From positions 1 through 64,000 of the forward strand of contig JADHZB010000277.1 in assembly GCA_015657535.1 (NCBI GenBank): 64,000 nt of DNA. The letters run 5' to 3'. Under the pieces are notes generated by a model. That model did no database searches and was not told the origin of the DNA. It worked only from the letters and a program-made list of their open reading frames with translations. Every line of letters starts with the position of its first letter. Within the stretch, counting starts at the first letter, position 1. The DNA comes from Nephromyces sp. MM_2019. Lineage: Eukaryota; Apicomplexa; Aconoidasida; Nephromycida. Below, in pieces: positions 11,700-25,054 of the stretch. A program made the position numbers and the translations under genes.

Positions 11700-14428
11700 G
11701 TTTAAGAAATATTTTTCTTAGGGCTAAATTCTAATGTGATCTGAAACCCAAAGAGTCTTAAAAAATGTTTAAAAGTGAGGAGGTAAAGATCGAAAAGGTT
11801 TATCTGAAGATGGGGTGATAATTATAATAATAAATTCTGTTTGATGGAAATAAGATAAAATTATATATCTAGTTTCTAAATTAATAAATTTAACCAGTAA
11901 TTAAATGGAGAAGGCAGAGTGTGAATAAACTTAAGTTCTTATGAAGGGTAGCCATAAAATATATAGAACTTAGGCAGAAATGTTAAGATGTGCATTGCAA
12001 AATTTTTATATTGAGATATGCAATGATCTATATTACGGGGTGAATTAGATACTTACTAAAAACGGTAAAAAAATGTAGGCACATTCACTTTTCCAGCTTT
12101 ATACAGAGATATAGTATGTACACATGGGTGTAGAAGTACTACCACAGGCATAAACAGGCACATGCAAAAGAATAAAAATACAAAATTACTCCTGTGTGGC
12201 AAAGTGTTTATAGACTCGAATGAATTTCTTTTAAAAATAGAAAATACTAAAATGACGCATTTTATGGAGAGAAAGGTGTATGTAAATATACTCAAAGTGT
12301 AAAATACCTGTTTGTGTATCGAAATATGCTGAGTGTCAATCAGTTCAACTAAAGAAAGCCAAAGGGAAATTTTCTTTTGTTATTTGGATACAGGAATATC
12401 GAGGGGATATTTGAGAAGAGAATTTATTTGAAGAAAATATCTCTTATCTGTGAAGAGGTAAACGTTGAGTGTGAAAAGAAAACAATTCAACAGTAATTTG
12501 AGAAAAACGTATTAAAAACTTCTACTGACGGAAATGTTTGTAATTCAAGATGAGAAAAAAGCAATTGGTTAATGGATAATTAGAGAAACATTCAAGAATT
12601 ATACAATGTAAATTACATACAGTGCAAAGTTCAAAATGTGTAACAAAATAGAAGTAGTAGGTATGTAATGTGTCGGGGTAGTGCTGTTTTTATTAACTTA
12701 CTCTTAAAGATGTTACACTCAATGCTGCTGTTGTTACCATTTTATATTAAAACAATGTAAACTTATTTATTGGCAAACAAATGTGTGTGATCGTAGGTAC
12801 TGGAATTTCACTTGTTGATGCTCTATACAAGCTGTTTAGATTCATCTTATATACACAAATGTTTTACTATATAGGTATAGCAATCATACAACTTGTATAT
12901 TTCAAGTGATTTTATCAAATAACCACAAAACAGTATCTACACAAACATGATATTTAATTACACACACACACACAAAGGAATATACACAAACTTAATTGGA
13001 CCCAGACACAAAATCCAATTATAAGCATACCAACAAACTCAATAACCAAACTCTCATACATAAATTAGATAAAACACCTACACATGCACAAAACAGACAG
13101 TAAAAATGTTATAGTTATGATAATCATACACAGTTTGAGGCACAAACTCATTATGAACCACAAGACGACTAAAAAACATAAACATATATGCGAGATTATA
13201 ATATAATACAATATACACACAAAATAGCAATTAGGTACATATTTGAGATTTTAGGCTTTATCTAAATTCCTTTTTAACATATTGAATTTTATGGATATAA
13301 AACAATTGAATTTCATCCAATATAAATTACACACAAACGCATTCTTCATATAACGTCTCTTAATTTTTTAGTTTTACTAGCCAAGGCAATCAATTTTATA
13401 ATGCCTTAATGAATCTATGATTAATATCTACCCAATAATAGATAAATAAACAATTATCATTTAGCTTTTAATAGATTTTGTCACATGAAATTACTATTTC
13501 AAATTTATTATGAGTATAAGGCTTTGCATAATGAAAGCGTCCATAGATATTTATTTGCGTTCATTAATAGTATAAAACCACGATAAAATATATAACGAAT
13601 TTTCAGTAAAAATTGTGTAATAATGCAAATTTATTTTTATAGGTTATATAATTCATTATTGTTTTTTAAGATGTTATTGAATTATAAAAAATAAATAAAA
13701 ATCGAATTATCTATAGTTGAACATTATATATTATATATGTTATGTAGTTTTCCATACTTATTTAGATTGTATTTAGGACGGGAATTGATTGTTGTAACAA
13801 AAACTCTATCCTTTAAAAATATATTCAACAATAATAATCAGAATAAAAAAACTATTTATAACTTAAGGAAAGTGATAACTAGGAATTTTTTTTTATTCAT
13901 AGAAAATATTCTAAAAACTAAAAATAGTGTAAACCTTGTTGCTAGTGCGTGTATTAGGTTTTGTGAAAGGGTTTGTAGAGGGTGCTTGTTGTAAGTTTGT
14001 TTAGAACCAGTGTGTGATAATGTATTATTGTGTGTCCCGGAATAAATCACGGTTACGAGTATAGTAATATGTCAAAGGGATTTGTGTATAAATATGCAAA
14101 GTTTATATTTGTCAGAATATGTTAAGGGTATCTTTATATGAATATGTGATCAAGAATATATGGAGCGTCTAGGTTTGTCAATGTAAAAGTGGTATGTATA
14201 TAGAAATGCGTGAACCTCAGATGGATGTGTTAATAGAGGCTGTTTAGAAAGCTAATTATAGTGTGATCGCTCCTAACTTTTTCATTTTTGCAAAAGCCAA
14301 TGTTGAATTTTTCATACATTGCTAAAGGAAAAACAAATAAATAGTCCAAGTTTCATTTGGAAAGCCTAATAATTGGTGGGCAGATATAACGAATTTTTAC
14401 AACAATCTATTTCATCCTACAGCACCCA
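11700..14428. other. Intergenic region between divergent genes
   Basis: About 2.7 kb, AT-rich, between a minus-strand and a plus-strand gene, so probably holding two promoters. An ATG followed by 13 codons and a GTAAG occurs on the minus strand at 12703-12741, and an exon-like stretch lies near 12403-12468 on the plus strand. Neither can be joined to a gene with matching phase. Confidence 0.5.
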
Positions 14429-17131
14429 ATGAAACTTTTAACACTACAAATCTTTTGTATATTACACTTATTAATGTTTAGTCATGATTATGGACAGTTG
14501 GTTATTAGCACAGCAGTTCCTTCTTTAGCAAATGGGTACTCTCTTACAATATTAACTGACCCGATCAATGGAAAGGCACCAGCTCACTACTTCCCAAACA
14601 TCCTACACTCTAAAACCTACGTACACTCCTTAATCAACCTGAAAAATCAAAATTACACACTATTTAGCCCACAGTTGCCTGACCCTTATCCAAAACTTTA
14701 TAAAATTCTCTTATCATCCGATGTAATCATCATACCAATTTCTTACTACGATATCATTAATGGTGAGTGGTTAGAAACGATCCCCTACAGAACATTGCTT
14801 TCGTTCCTCCACCTAACAAAAACGTCACACACACCACACATTATGATTCTGATTGATGAATACCCGGGAACTATGGATAATGAAGCTAACAAAGAGAAAG
14901 AAATAATAGAACGAACACTCCTTAGATCTTTGGAACTCTCCTTAGGGAGAAAATTGACTATGACCAAGCAATTTCAAGTTGTCTACAACAAGGTATTATC
15001 TGATGCGTAGTATATACCTTTAGGTATTTGAGCATTATGAATAATTCATCATTAGCTATGTAGGAATCGTTGAATGTGTAGGCACTGTTGAATGTATAGG
15101 CATTGTGAAGCGTGTGGTTAGCAATAATGTATAGGCATTGTGAAGTGGGTGATTAGCAATGAATGATGTATAAGCATTGTGACCTATGTAGTCAGCAATG
15201 TCAAATAGGTACCTTTGGTTTTATACTTATTTTCAGACTCCCAAGTATTGTTAGGTTTGTAAGCGCTGCTTGTGTATATAGATATTGCCAACATTGCTTT
15301 ACTTGCCTCTATGTTGGTTGAATATAATTTAACATTAAGATAGTCATCTTACAATAACTTACACTACTAAGATAACCTTAAAATTAAAGATTAATTTTTC
15401 CTTTTAAAAAATCAACTCATTCAGACCGGAGATGAAATTATTAAATCTTTCCCTTATGAAATTCCCAGAATTCCAGCGAACCTATCTATTAACGACCACA
15501 TAAAACAAATAGATATTAGCTTAACATTGGATAAAAACATACCAATCTCACCTACAAGTTTGGCCAATGATTTCACAAATCAGTTAACTCGATATCAACA
15601 GACAGCCCGAAGTATATTTAACAGGTTAGTACACAGATTCCCTAATACTTATTAACCTGATTAAATATCTGACGATTGTAAGCAAACTTATCTAGCACTA
15701 TAGGAATAAATTAAAATTAGTATTTATTACATTTTTAGTACATTTATAACAGCTCCCAAATATAAACAATACATACAATCCAATATGAAGCACCCCAAAA
15801 TTTTACATTTGTTGAATCATAATATTCAATAGCTACAAAACTCTATTATCAAATTTTCCTGATGAATTTCATTTTGGATATGACCCGTCTTTCGGCCCCA
15901 CATGTGATGAAATTATACAAAATATCTTTGATACATTTGATGAAGAAGCCTCTAACCTAAACTCCTCTTTATTACACACTGAGTATAAAACATGGTTGAA
16001 ACAATGGATTTTATCAGGTATTTTGTGATAATTAAGCATGTATTTTTTATCTCTGGAGGTTTAAAAGTAGGAACATAGTTTCCTATGTAATAGGGGTAAT
16101 TTTTTCTGAACATCTATAAGACAGTGATGTTACAGCAGCTTACAATTCCTCATCATTTCCACTGATCTAAATATTGATGATAATATATAAACTAATCACT
16201 CAGATCTTTTACCGAAGTATGAAACACAACTAAATTCACTTAAGCAAGCAATTCAGACATACTTCAGAAAGCGATTAGATACCCTCACTTTCGATGAAAA
16301 GTTACCAAAGTGGGAAATTTCAAATTTTATACCTAGTACCATCACTTATAAGATTGTTTTAATAACTATTTAAAATAATACAGAGAACTATCAAAGCTTA
16401 TAAACGAATGCGACAAGGCCTTTACAAATGGTGCACGAAAATTGAAAGCAAAACTTTCTGAAAACTGGACATCCGAGAATCTACAAGATGATTTAAGATT
16501 TTCGCTTAGGGAAACCTCCAGCAATATTTTGGAATTCGCACGCTTAAATGGTATATATTCACCCGGAAAGATGTCTCGAAAACCTATTAGTCTATCACTT
16601 CATTACCTAAGCCCGAGTGCTTTTGGTCTTAGCAATCTAGGGTAAAAGTACACCGAGTATTTGCTACATTTATATAAATATTGAGCTGTTTAATTATTTT
16701 GAAATTTTTTCCCTGTGAAATAAGCGATTCCTTTACTATTATACACACCGCTAAATAGATTTTTACGCCTTTGCTGTGAATATTTCGATGTTTTTCTAGC
16801 AAAATGATAAGCCTTGATCCAGAAAAAATAAAGTACAATCAAAATCCAAACGTTCTAATTACAAGTGGAGACCCAAGAACACAAACTAGCTCTGAATTGT
16901 AAGATTTTTAATAGTTGTTTATACACCTTCAGATTATTATTAAATGGGGGTTAAGCACTTTTTGAGAAAAAATTTAATCAGTTTTCATTCTTGAATTTAA
17001 TAACATGTACCTTCTAAGCTTTGAATTATCAAATATTTTACAGGTCAGAATTAATTGAGTCTGGAAACTTTCAAAACAACTTCAACAAATGGTCCAACTC
17101 GCTCATTTATAAACCCAGTTCAAAGAATTAA
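14429..17131 (+). CDS. Putative secreted protein, faintly RHD3/Sey1-like
   Basis: Seven exons: 14429-14992, 15425-15624, 15833-16017, 16204-16335, 16386-16641, 16800-16898 and 17044-17131. Together they give 507 residues in phase. The first 23 residues look like a signal peptide (MKLLTLQIFCILHLLMF). A segment resembling the GTPase core of RHD3/Sey1/atlastin proteins follows (LYKILLSSDVIIIPI; then FLHLTKTSHTPHIMILIDE). The helical middle region has LINECDKAFTNGARKLKAK, which recalls the Sey1 helical bundle. I see no P-loop GxxxxGKS, no DxxG in the expected place and no C-terminal hairpin membrane segment. If the relationship is real, this is a non-catalytic relative. The similarity is weak and judged by eye. 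The 16335/16386 junction is the least certain (AG doublet at the acceptor). ATG 14429 gives the only plausible signal peptide. Confidence 0.6.
15062..15206 (+). repeat. Diverged tandem repeat in intron
   Basis: In the first intron of the putative secreted gene, a unit of roughly 45 bases recurs about three times. It resembles ATGTATAGGCATTGTGAAG, then GTGGTTAGCAA, with substitutions and small length changes. Confidence 0.55.
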
Positions 17132-17558
17132 GCAATATAATCCCGAGAAAATTAAAAAACAAGTATCTTCGAATACTAAAGCTCTAACACATTACTATCA
17201 ATAATATTTTTACTTTGTTTGAAAATTCAGTTTGAAAATTTTCTAACGTTTTTCGGAGCATTAGAAATTGTCTATATTAGCTACTCTTTAACTTGACTAA
17301 TTAAAAAATTTTAGTTACCAAGAGGATTTCTTGTGGTTGATTAAACCTGTCAAAATTTATTCATTTGATAAATAAATTTCAAATCTAAAAATATCGACAA
17401 TTAAATTTCAACTAAAGTTTTTCCGTATTGGATTCTTTTTCGACATTTGGGTTCATTGAAAAAAAATATTCAAAACCCAGTAATTTCATATCTCTGACAT
17501 TTATTATTCAATTTCACAATGTACACATCGATAAATAATTTTTTGGTTTAAAATTTCA
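17132..17558. other. Short intergenic spacer
   Basis: 427 bases between two same-strand genes. AT-rich; no ORF or structured element seen. Likely 3' UTR plus promoter of the next gene. Confidence 0.5.
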
Positions 17559-20500
17559 ATGCATCAAAAAGTTAGCAGCAAAGGCCCTTATATGGGCAAA
17601 ACTGACTATGGAAATAATAAGAATTGTAGTAGTAGGCAAGACTCTGTGAATCAAGACTTGAAACTTTGGTTTGGTTATGACCAAGCAGTTTTACCTAATG
17701 ATCTATTCGAAAAATGCTTCACAGATGTAGCACATGCTGGAGAAGGGTTAGTTAATTGGGGTTTTTTTTCCAATTTTCGATTTTGTAATCTAATTTTGAA
17801 GTAAACATTTTTTGAAATTAGTAGACTGTGTGCAAATTTTGATAATTAAAAGAGCAAGTAAAAATGAAATCAAATTTGTACTTGTGCTCTATATCTTGAA
17901 ATAGAATAACAATTAATTTTCTGAAAAAGTTATCTATCATTTGCTTTATTTTGAAAAAAATTGTTTTGCCTAAAACTTCCAATTAGAACCCATCACAATG
18001 TTTCACTTTTTTAATTAGCTTATTTGAAAAATTGATTGTGCTTGGGACTAAGACCCTAGAGGCCATGGCCGAAATCTACTTCTCCGATCTGTTTGAAAGT
18101 GATGGCTCACCACATTTACCAAAAGATTTATCCATCAGTCACGACCCAAATCTACTAAAATATCTTTGGGCTCAAAAAAGAGTTGAAAGGGTTACATCAC
18201 CTCATGCGCTGTATGCTTTTGGAAAATGTTATCTTGCTTGCGCACAATCTCTACCTTCAAAGAGAGCTGTTGTGAAATATGTAAAAAGCTGCATTGGATT
18301 CGGCTGCCACAACAAGACAAACAGAGATATACATGGATGGCTACCCGGGATTATACGTCACTTATACTGGGTACAAAGGTAAATAATAGATATCAATTTA
18401 TATTTTAGGTTTATAAACTCGAACCTATAGTTTTAAGTTTGAGTTTTGAGCAATAATTAAGTAAATTATACAACATTTCGAGTTAATGAAGGTTGAATCG
18501 AGTTGTTGGATTCTCTCGAATGTTCTCGTACCGAAAATACTTAAGGAAACTAAAATTGTATATATTTACACATGAAATTGATTCAACAAGTCTTGTAAAA
18601 AATTTTAGCCAAAAGACCAAGCTAAAATCAAAAATAATTGCTATGCTTTAGGCTAGATAGTGAGAAAACTCAATCAGAAAATGACATATTGCAGGACATA
18701 CAAGAGTACCTGGGATATAACCGTAATCAATTATATTCAAATTTAAGCATTAGAAATTAAAATAGTTAACTTATGATTTAGGTGAAACACTCCTACCAAG
18801 GATTAAGGATCAACTCAATTTTGAGAATCATATGGATAGATATGTGAGTTACTTATAATTTTGAAAGCATGAAAAAAGCTTTAAGTTTGAAGATACTCGA
18901 AATTTATTATATTTACAGGATGATCAAAAATCTGGTGATGACTTGCTAATGAAATTTTCTCAAGAGTATTTTAAGTCTGCATCTGAGGCCCATATTGAAG
19001 TATACATCTAATATTGTTTTGATATAATTATTATGTGTTGAGTTGCAACTTAATTAATCATCAGATATAGAATTTCTCATATAGTTATACAGTATAATAG
19101 ATTCAATTTAGATTTATGAAAATAATAACTTGTTATTTTTTTGCGTAGTTGGAGGTTGGTGGTGAACGTGATTGGGAGAAATGGGTAAATCAACAGGCTA
19201 AGGAGCTACTTGAAAGTGAAGCACCAAAACTCTTTGCATCAATATTCTTGAGTTTGAACCCCTTTATTAGCGGTATATTCGGTTTGCCTTTACCAGAAAG
19301 TAAAATTAATGAAGAAATTTTTAAGTTAGTTTGATACTTTAGGCAATATCAAAACGATTTGTGAATCATTCATTCATTATGTTTGCTAAGTTATAATCTA
19401 GCTTATAACTATGCATCTTTGATGTTTTGATTATTACTATTTCTGTACCTGATGAATATAAAAAGCTCAATCTACACAATACTAACTTCAATTTTTTTTC
19501 TAACTCAACGTTTACCTTTAATAGAGGTCTAGTTGCCAGCTGTTGGTTGCTAAGCTCTGAGAAAGATGGCCCAATATGGATCTTATTGTTAATACAAAGA
19601 CTACGACAGGTCTTATATAGCACACAGCATTAATTAATTAATTATGTTAATCTTTAGCCTAAACCTTTGAGATAAGTTATTAATTCATTTGAATTATCGA
19701 TTATTCTATTAATTTCACAGCTCCAGCTACTTATAAAGCTTAATAATCTCCGGGGAGATAGCTATAAGGAAGACTATAAATTAAGGAAATACTTAGAAGG
19801 CATACCACTAAATAAATTAAACACTGGTTTATGCAGTGCAATCCCTAATTCTATGATCTCAAAATTTGATTTATGGCATATGGAACTTGATCAGGAATTG
19901 TCGAAAGGTAGACAAACAATAAGCATTCATGCTTATTTCCTGATGAATTATTTTGTAAGTTTTTAAAATAAATATAATAAACCCTCAATTTTCAGGAGCT
20001 CAAAGCAACAAGCTAATAAAACATAAAGCTCATCAAACTGACTCTCTTAAATCTGATGATTTTTCACAACTTTGCAAAGATATTTTCAACTACCCTATTG
20101 GTAAACCACCAAAATCACAGGAAGTAGCTAAAATGCAGCATGCAAGTAATCTGTTGCATTGAAAGAGTCTAGCTATAAACTTTTCTAGATTTATTTTTCA
20201 ATATAAAAAACCATTAACATATCATAAATCCAGCTCAACCTGCGCACATTAGAGAATTTGATCCAACTACTTTAAAACTTAAGTTTAATGAATAATTATT
20301 TTTAATTCAGATTATCCCCCTGGAAACATTAATCTCAAATTGAGGTATGTACCCCGTAACTCAGATGGTGAAAAACCTGCTGACACAATACAACTTGACT
20401 ATCATGGCTCCAAATTCTCTAACTCACGATTTGGCCCCACGATCCAATCTGGTGATAACTATGATCAAAGGGAATTAATGAACAACTCAGTATTTATGGC

Positions 20501-21025
20501 ATGTAAGCTATTCCTGAAATATAATGTGCCTAATAAGGCTTAACTTCCAACATAGATTTAGATTTGAAATTGAAGCAATCTTGCTAAAATTTTAATAGTT
20601 GCTAGTGTTAGCATTACTATAAACTGAATGACTTTTACAAGTTTGAAATGCTTATTTATTTAGTACTCAGTTCGCCTATGAAAGATCCATCATCAGCACT
20701 ACAAGTTAACTTGGTTAAATCTGAGCAAGGACCTCCTTTAGTCTATGCTAAAAACGTTAGTACCACTGGTCTCCAATCTTACTTAAAAACACATCCATGG
20801 ACACAAAAGTCATATGAAAGCACAAGTTATCAGCGTGTGCCTACTACAACTTTTATACCACACTCACCGGGATTTCCATATTGGCAAGCCCAGTCAAAAA
20901 TAGATGAAATGCCCCAGCCAACTTTGGCAGCACCATATGATAAAAATTCTAATGGTAGTGTGGAGTTGAGTATAATTACAGACAAGGGTCAAACTTTGGT
21001 TAATAAGCAACATATTTCTATCTAA
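17559..21025 (+). CDS. Eleven-exon protein of unknown function
   Basis: Exons: 17559-17746, 18019-18378, 18652-18722, 18782-18843, 18919-18999, 19149-19324, 19525-19609, 19721-19907, 19996-20145, 20311-20502 and 20664-21025. All phases agree and the sum is 637 residues. The N-terminal 200 residues loosely resemble an RNase III fold: a FEKCFTDVAHAGEG segment, then LFEKLIVLGTKTLEAMAEIY where RNase III has its LExLGD motif, then a helical stretch. The catalytic acidic residues are absent, so an inactive domain, as in some mitochondrial ribosomal proteins, is one possibility. The rest matches nothing I know: a tryptophan-containing helix (GGERDWEKWVNQQAKELLES), then LVASCWLLSSEKDGPIWILL, and a proline-rich polar C-terminus (TTTFIPHSPGFPYWQAQ). 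No signal peptide or membrane segment is evident. Confidence 0.72.
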
Positions 21026-21530
21026 CTTTTCTTGCATAGGTAGAGAGTCCTTGCATTTTGGAAAATGCCCAAGGTTATAATCCATAGTCAACATAGTAAA
21101 AAAATTTGTTTTAATTGAAATCACCAACGACTCTTACAGTTTTTTTTTCAAATTTTTAATTTTCAATATCTCAGACTTAAATGAGATTCTTATTTTTAAT
21201 AAAGGATCTTGTATAATTGTGAAGCACTCGAAGATCCTATCGATTGAATCTCATATGATGTTGATTACCTTAAGTCAATTACATGCCAATTATGCATTTT
21301 GCTATATATATGACTAAAATTCTAAAGCGTAATTTGAAAATACAAAACAAAACTAAGTATAGATTAAAAAATTTCTGTTCAATTTTAAAAGCCTACTAGC
21401 ACTATTTGTATTAACTTATTATTGTTAATACAAGTAACAGGCACTCATTCTCGAATATCCATAAAGTGGATCAACTTGATAAACAATTTTCTAATATAAA
21501 AAATAATTAAATTTAATAAAGTCTACTCTT

Positions 21531-21567
<37 letters not shown>

Positions 21568-21617
21568 TCTTGATTCAGTAAATGATGATCATTATTCCTC
21601 GAAATAATAACAGCTTC
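21026..21617. other. Convergent intergenic region with TA run
   Basis: 592 bases between converging genes. It contains a pure (TA)n microsatellite at about 21535-21564 and is otherwise AT-rich sequence without ORFs. Confidence 0.6.
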
Positions 21618-22844
21618 TTAAACTACCATTGGAGGCCCTCGCAAAGACCTTTCAGGCTTCACATTAAACTCTATTTCCTTATCTTGTTCATCCAACTCAG
21701 CTGATGCAATTGCTGTTTGCTTAAATGCATCAATTTGAAAATCGTCAAACCTGCCCTTTACAATATCTGTATCATAGCGCACTGGTCTATTAGATGCCTG
21801 ACTTTCATTTATGAACCAAGAAATTGGCAAGGATGGAACATTCCCAAATCGTTCCAAACTCTGACTCCATATTATTTCATCTTCAGATTTTGATCTTTTT
21901 GTAGACTCTGACTTTTTTTGATGTTTTCTCCTCCCATTGCTGAAAATTGAACCACGTTTAAGGCTGCTCAAAGCTGGATCCAAGTCGTAGTTTTCAGAAA
22001 TTTTATTTACCTCATTAACTTCCATGTCTTTAGAACTAGATTTTGAGCCAGCTTTTCTAGTATGATTGAGATCATGACCTGATTTCAATTTAGTAGTTTC
22101 ATCTATATCAACTGTTTCTGATATCTCTTTTTCACCTGCTGCTTTTGAACCAATTTTCCTCGTATGACTTTGTTCATCATTTGACTTTAATTTTAGCTTA
22201 CTAAAGTTATTATTAGAATTTTTTTCTGTCGAATTAGCTTTAAGGCTTTCTATCTTACGTTCAGTAGAATTATTTTTTGCACTTTCTGATTTTTGTTCTG
22301 TCGAATAATCTTTCGAACTTTCTGATAATCGTTCATTTCTAGACCCAAATATTTTCTCACTCCCATCTTTGCTTTTTTTATTTCTGTTTGGCTCATTTTG
22401 GTTATCGCTTTCTACTGTTTCTTTCTTTTTTTGTTCACCTTTTTGAAGCACATATGACTTTTTCTCAGCACTAGCAGCCTGCTCAGATAAAGATTCAAAA
22501 GTACTGGTTGGAGTTTCTTTACTTGAAAGATGATAATCCTCTTTTTCGCCTGATAGCAAACTGGGAGATATCGAACCTGTTGACAGAGCTTTCTTCTGAG
22601 CATTTAACTTTTCGGTTTGGTCAATTATACTTTCTTCATGAGCTTTGAATAATTCAGGAGATATGAAATTTGTTGTTTTTGGCTCCTCTTTAAATGTGAA
22701 ATCCATTGATGAAGGTGCAAAAACATTGACAGCAAGTTGATGGATTGGGTCTACATGTGGATCTTTACCAATATTTTCTATTTTCATTTCTACGATTTCA
22801 ATGACAAAAATCATTATGAAAAAGGGAACAAAAAAATCTCTCAT
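21618..22844 (-). CDS. Single-exon secreted, charged low-complexity protein
   Basis: Uninterrupted 408-codon frame. The N-terminus (MRDFFVPFFIMIFVIEIVEM) fits a signal peptide or signal anchor. The remainder is hydrophilic and rich in K, E, S, N and D, with imperfect internal repeats. Three NSTE/YSTE units alternate with serine and lysine near residues 180-210, and two copies of HTRKxGSK are separated by about 36 residues. The C-terminal 80 residues are less repetitive (IIWSQSLERFGNVPSLPISW; RSLRGPPMVV) and may form the only ordered part. No known domain is visible. Architecture and composition recall exported or secreted proteins of apicomplexan parasites, but I cannot assign a named family. 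It is one of only five intronless genes in the window; the others are the ENT genes. Confidence 0.75.
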   Translation of the reverse strand: MRDFFVPFFIMIFVIEIVEMKIENIGKDPHVDPIHQLAVNVFAPSSMDFTFKEEPKTTNFISPELFKAHEESIIDQTEKLNAQKKALSTGSISPSLLSGEKEDYHLSSKETPTSTFESLSEQAASAEKKSYVLQKGEQKKKETVESDNQNEPNRNKKSKDGSEKIFGSRNERLSESSKDYSTEQKSESAKNNSTERKIESLKANSTEKNSNNNFSKLKLKSNDEQSHTRKIGSKAAGEKEISETVDIDETTKLKSGHDLNHTRKAGSKSSSKDMEVNEVNKISENYDLDPALSSLKRGSIFSNGRRKHQKKSESTKRSKSEDEIIWSQSLERFGNVPSLPISWFINESQASNRPVRYDTDIVKGRFDDFQIDAFKQTAIASAELDEQDKEIEFNVKPERSLRGPPMVV

Positions 22845-25054
22845 CTTTAAACTTTGTAACTTATATGGATTTTGTATTAAAGCAAAGCTATGATCAACAG
22901 ATTTAATTCTTTCAGATTAGACAAGCAACTTTTTATTTATCTACTTGTTTCTCAAATAAACAAAAAATTGTAGTAATAAACAGATAATTCAAAGCTGAAT
23001 AATCACTTGAAAATATTTGCTTAAGAAGTAAAATATCAATGAATTTAGCTCTTAGATATTGCAGATTGTGAGAACTTTAATTACAATTGAGAAAAGTAAT
23101 CCAACATTTCTATAGATTAAAATTAAATTTCAATATTGAAAATAATCTTTTATGGGAAATTACAACTTTTTGTAACAATGAAATTTTTATATTCATTGGT
23201 AGTAATTTATCTAGTAAATGCTGTGTCAACTTTAAATTTATCTGGAATTATTAAAATATCGTTCTAGTAGCTAAAATTTTTACTCAATCTATAACAGCCA
23301 AACCCTAAAATGTTTTGAACAATAATAAGCTTAAAGGAGTGAGTGTTAACTTAAGAATTAAACGTTTCTCTGTTAAAACTTTACTGTAAACATCTCAACA
23401 TTGTGTGAAATCGAAAAATTGCTCCAATTCATTGTTATAGATGAGAATTACATATCTGACATAATTTAGTTAGCTAACTAGAGTTTTGACTGAGATTTGT
23501 TTAAATACAAATTCTTAAACTCTGTCTCACGAGTAGTAAGTGCTATATAAATTAGAAATTTTTTTCATGCAGTGGATTGAAAAAATCATGCAAGCCTAAA
23601 ACTTTAATAAAGCTTGGACAAGGCTCTTTTATAAGTTAGGCACTCATTTCATGCGAATCTAGGCTAAAAGCGCACACCTCTTCATTTATAATCATAGGCC
23701 ATATTAAGTAAATCGATTAAGCTTGTGTTTATAAAGCTGTGATAACAAAAGTGTGCTTGATATACAATAAAATAAGCCAAAAATACCTAAAAATTGACTG
23801 AGTAAGGGCTTATGAACTCATAAAATTTTACAAGATTAGTTCAATTTGATCAGAGTAAAATTTGTTGTGCAAGCAGCTCGCTTACTTTTCGACTAGTTTA
23901 GAGAATCTATATCAAAATAATTTAATCTTTAAGTTTAAATTTTACTTTAAAGCTTCTCAAGATTAACAATTTAAGATAGCAGAATCTAAAGCAAGGCGAA
24001 ACAAAGTATCCATAATAGCTATTTAGATTTCCAAGACTTAAATTCTTAATTACAAAACTTATTAACTTCCCACTCACTATTTACATTTCCGGTTGCAACA
24101 CATTAGGTCACATAGAATAAATTAATATTAATTAATGTTTTGTATGACGTTTTAACAATTTTGTTATTTAGTTGAGCTATCAACATTTAAAGTTTTTTAT
24201 TAATTTTGGGTGGTGTAATAGCCATTATCTTATTAATTTAATTATGATTATAATTGCATCAGGCTTAACAATTAACGATGTGAGTTATAACAATTATCAT
24301 ACTCTCTACAGTAATTACATAGGATAATTAGCTAATAGAAAGTCGAATTACAATTGTATCACGCAGCATTGAGAGGAATTGAGTGATTCAACTTAGTCTA
24401 AAATTGCATGTTATAACTTAAGTTATGTCAGTGGGGAGATATGCGTCAAAAATGTACACAAGAAGCACTAAAAATATGCTAACAAGACAATTCGCATGCT
24501 TTGCTTGATTAATAATGTGCTCAACACTACCTATCGGCTTAGCAATTTGGAGTTGTTCTAGAAAATACATCTCACTATCCCAAAAAATAACTTGATAAAA
24601 CTACTAATAACTCCCTCTAGATAAGAATGTAATCAACGAGCTATCAATACTGTAGAATTTATATATCTTACATATTGCCAAAGCCTTCATTGTCTTAAAT
24701 CTTATGAAATTTATATATCAATTTTACATAGAGGCATTACAACAATTCGAAACACTTTCATCTGGTGGGGGACTTCTCTTGAAGAATATTTTATACTAAC
24801 TTAGCCTTATTCACTGTGAACACAACTTTCCACTCTTTACTACATAAATATAACCCCGATTGTACATGAGTTGATGATTCCCTCTAAATTTTGATTAAAG
24901 AAGCTTCTTTGATTGGCACATCTGAATCTATATCACATTTTGTGAAGATATTTGAAATCATTCGTGACGAATCAAAACTACTCTTTAATATCTCAAACAA
25001 CCAAATTCAAACTCATTCCCTCTGGCGGTATACTAGAGCTAAAAAACATTACCA
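22845..25054. other. Intergenic region between divergent genes
   Basis: 2.2 kb of AT-rich DNA with dense stops. I find no exon with codon-like composition. It probably contains two divergent promoters. Confidence 0.55.

Noticed and set aside
12056..12295. 79-codon hydrophobic minus-strand frame
   Set aside because: No exon joins, no family similarity, composition expected by chance in AT-rich DNA.
13737..13994. 85-codon plus-strand frame, also open on the minus strand (13856-14050)
   Set aside because: AT-driven composition (runs of N, K, F), open on both strands, no splice partners in phase.
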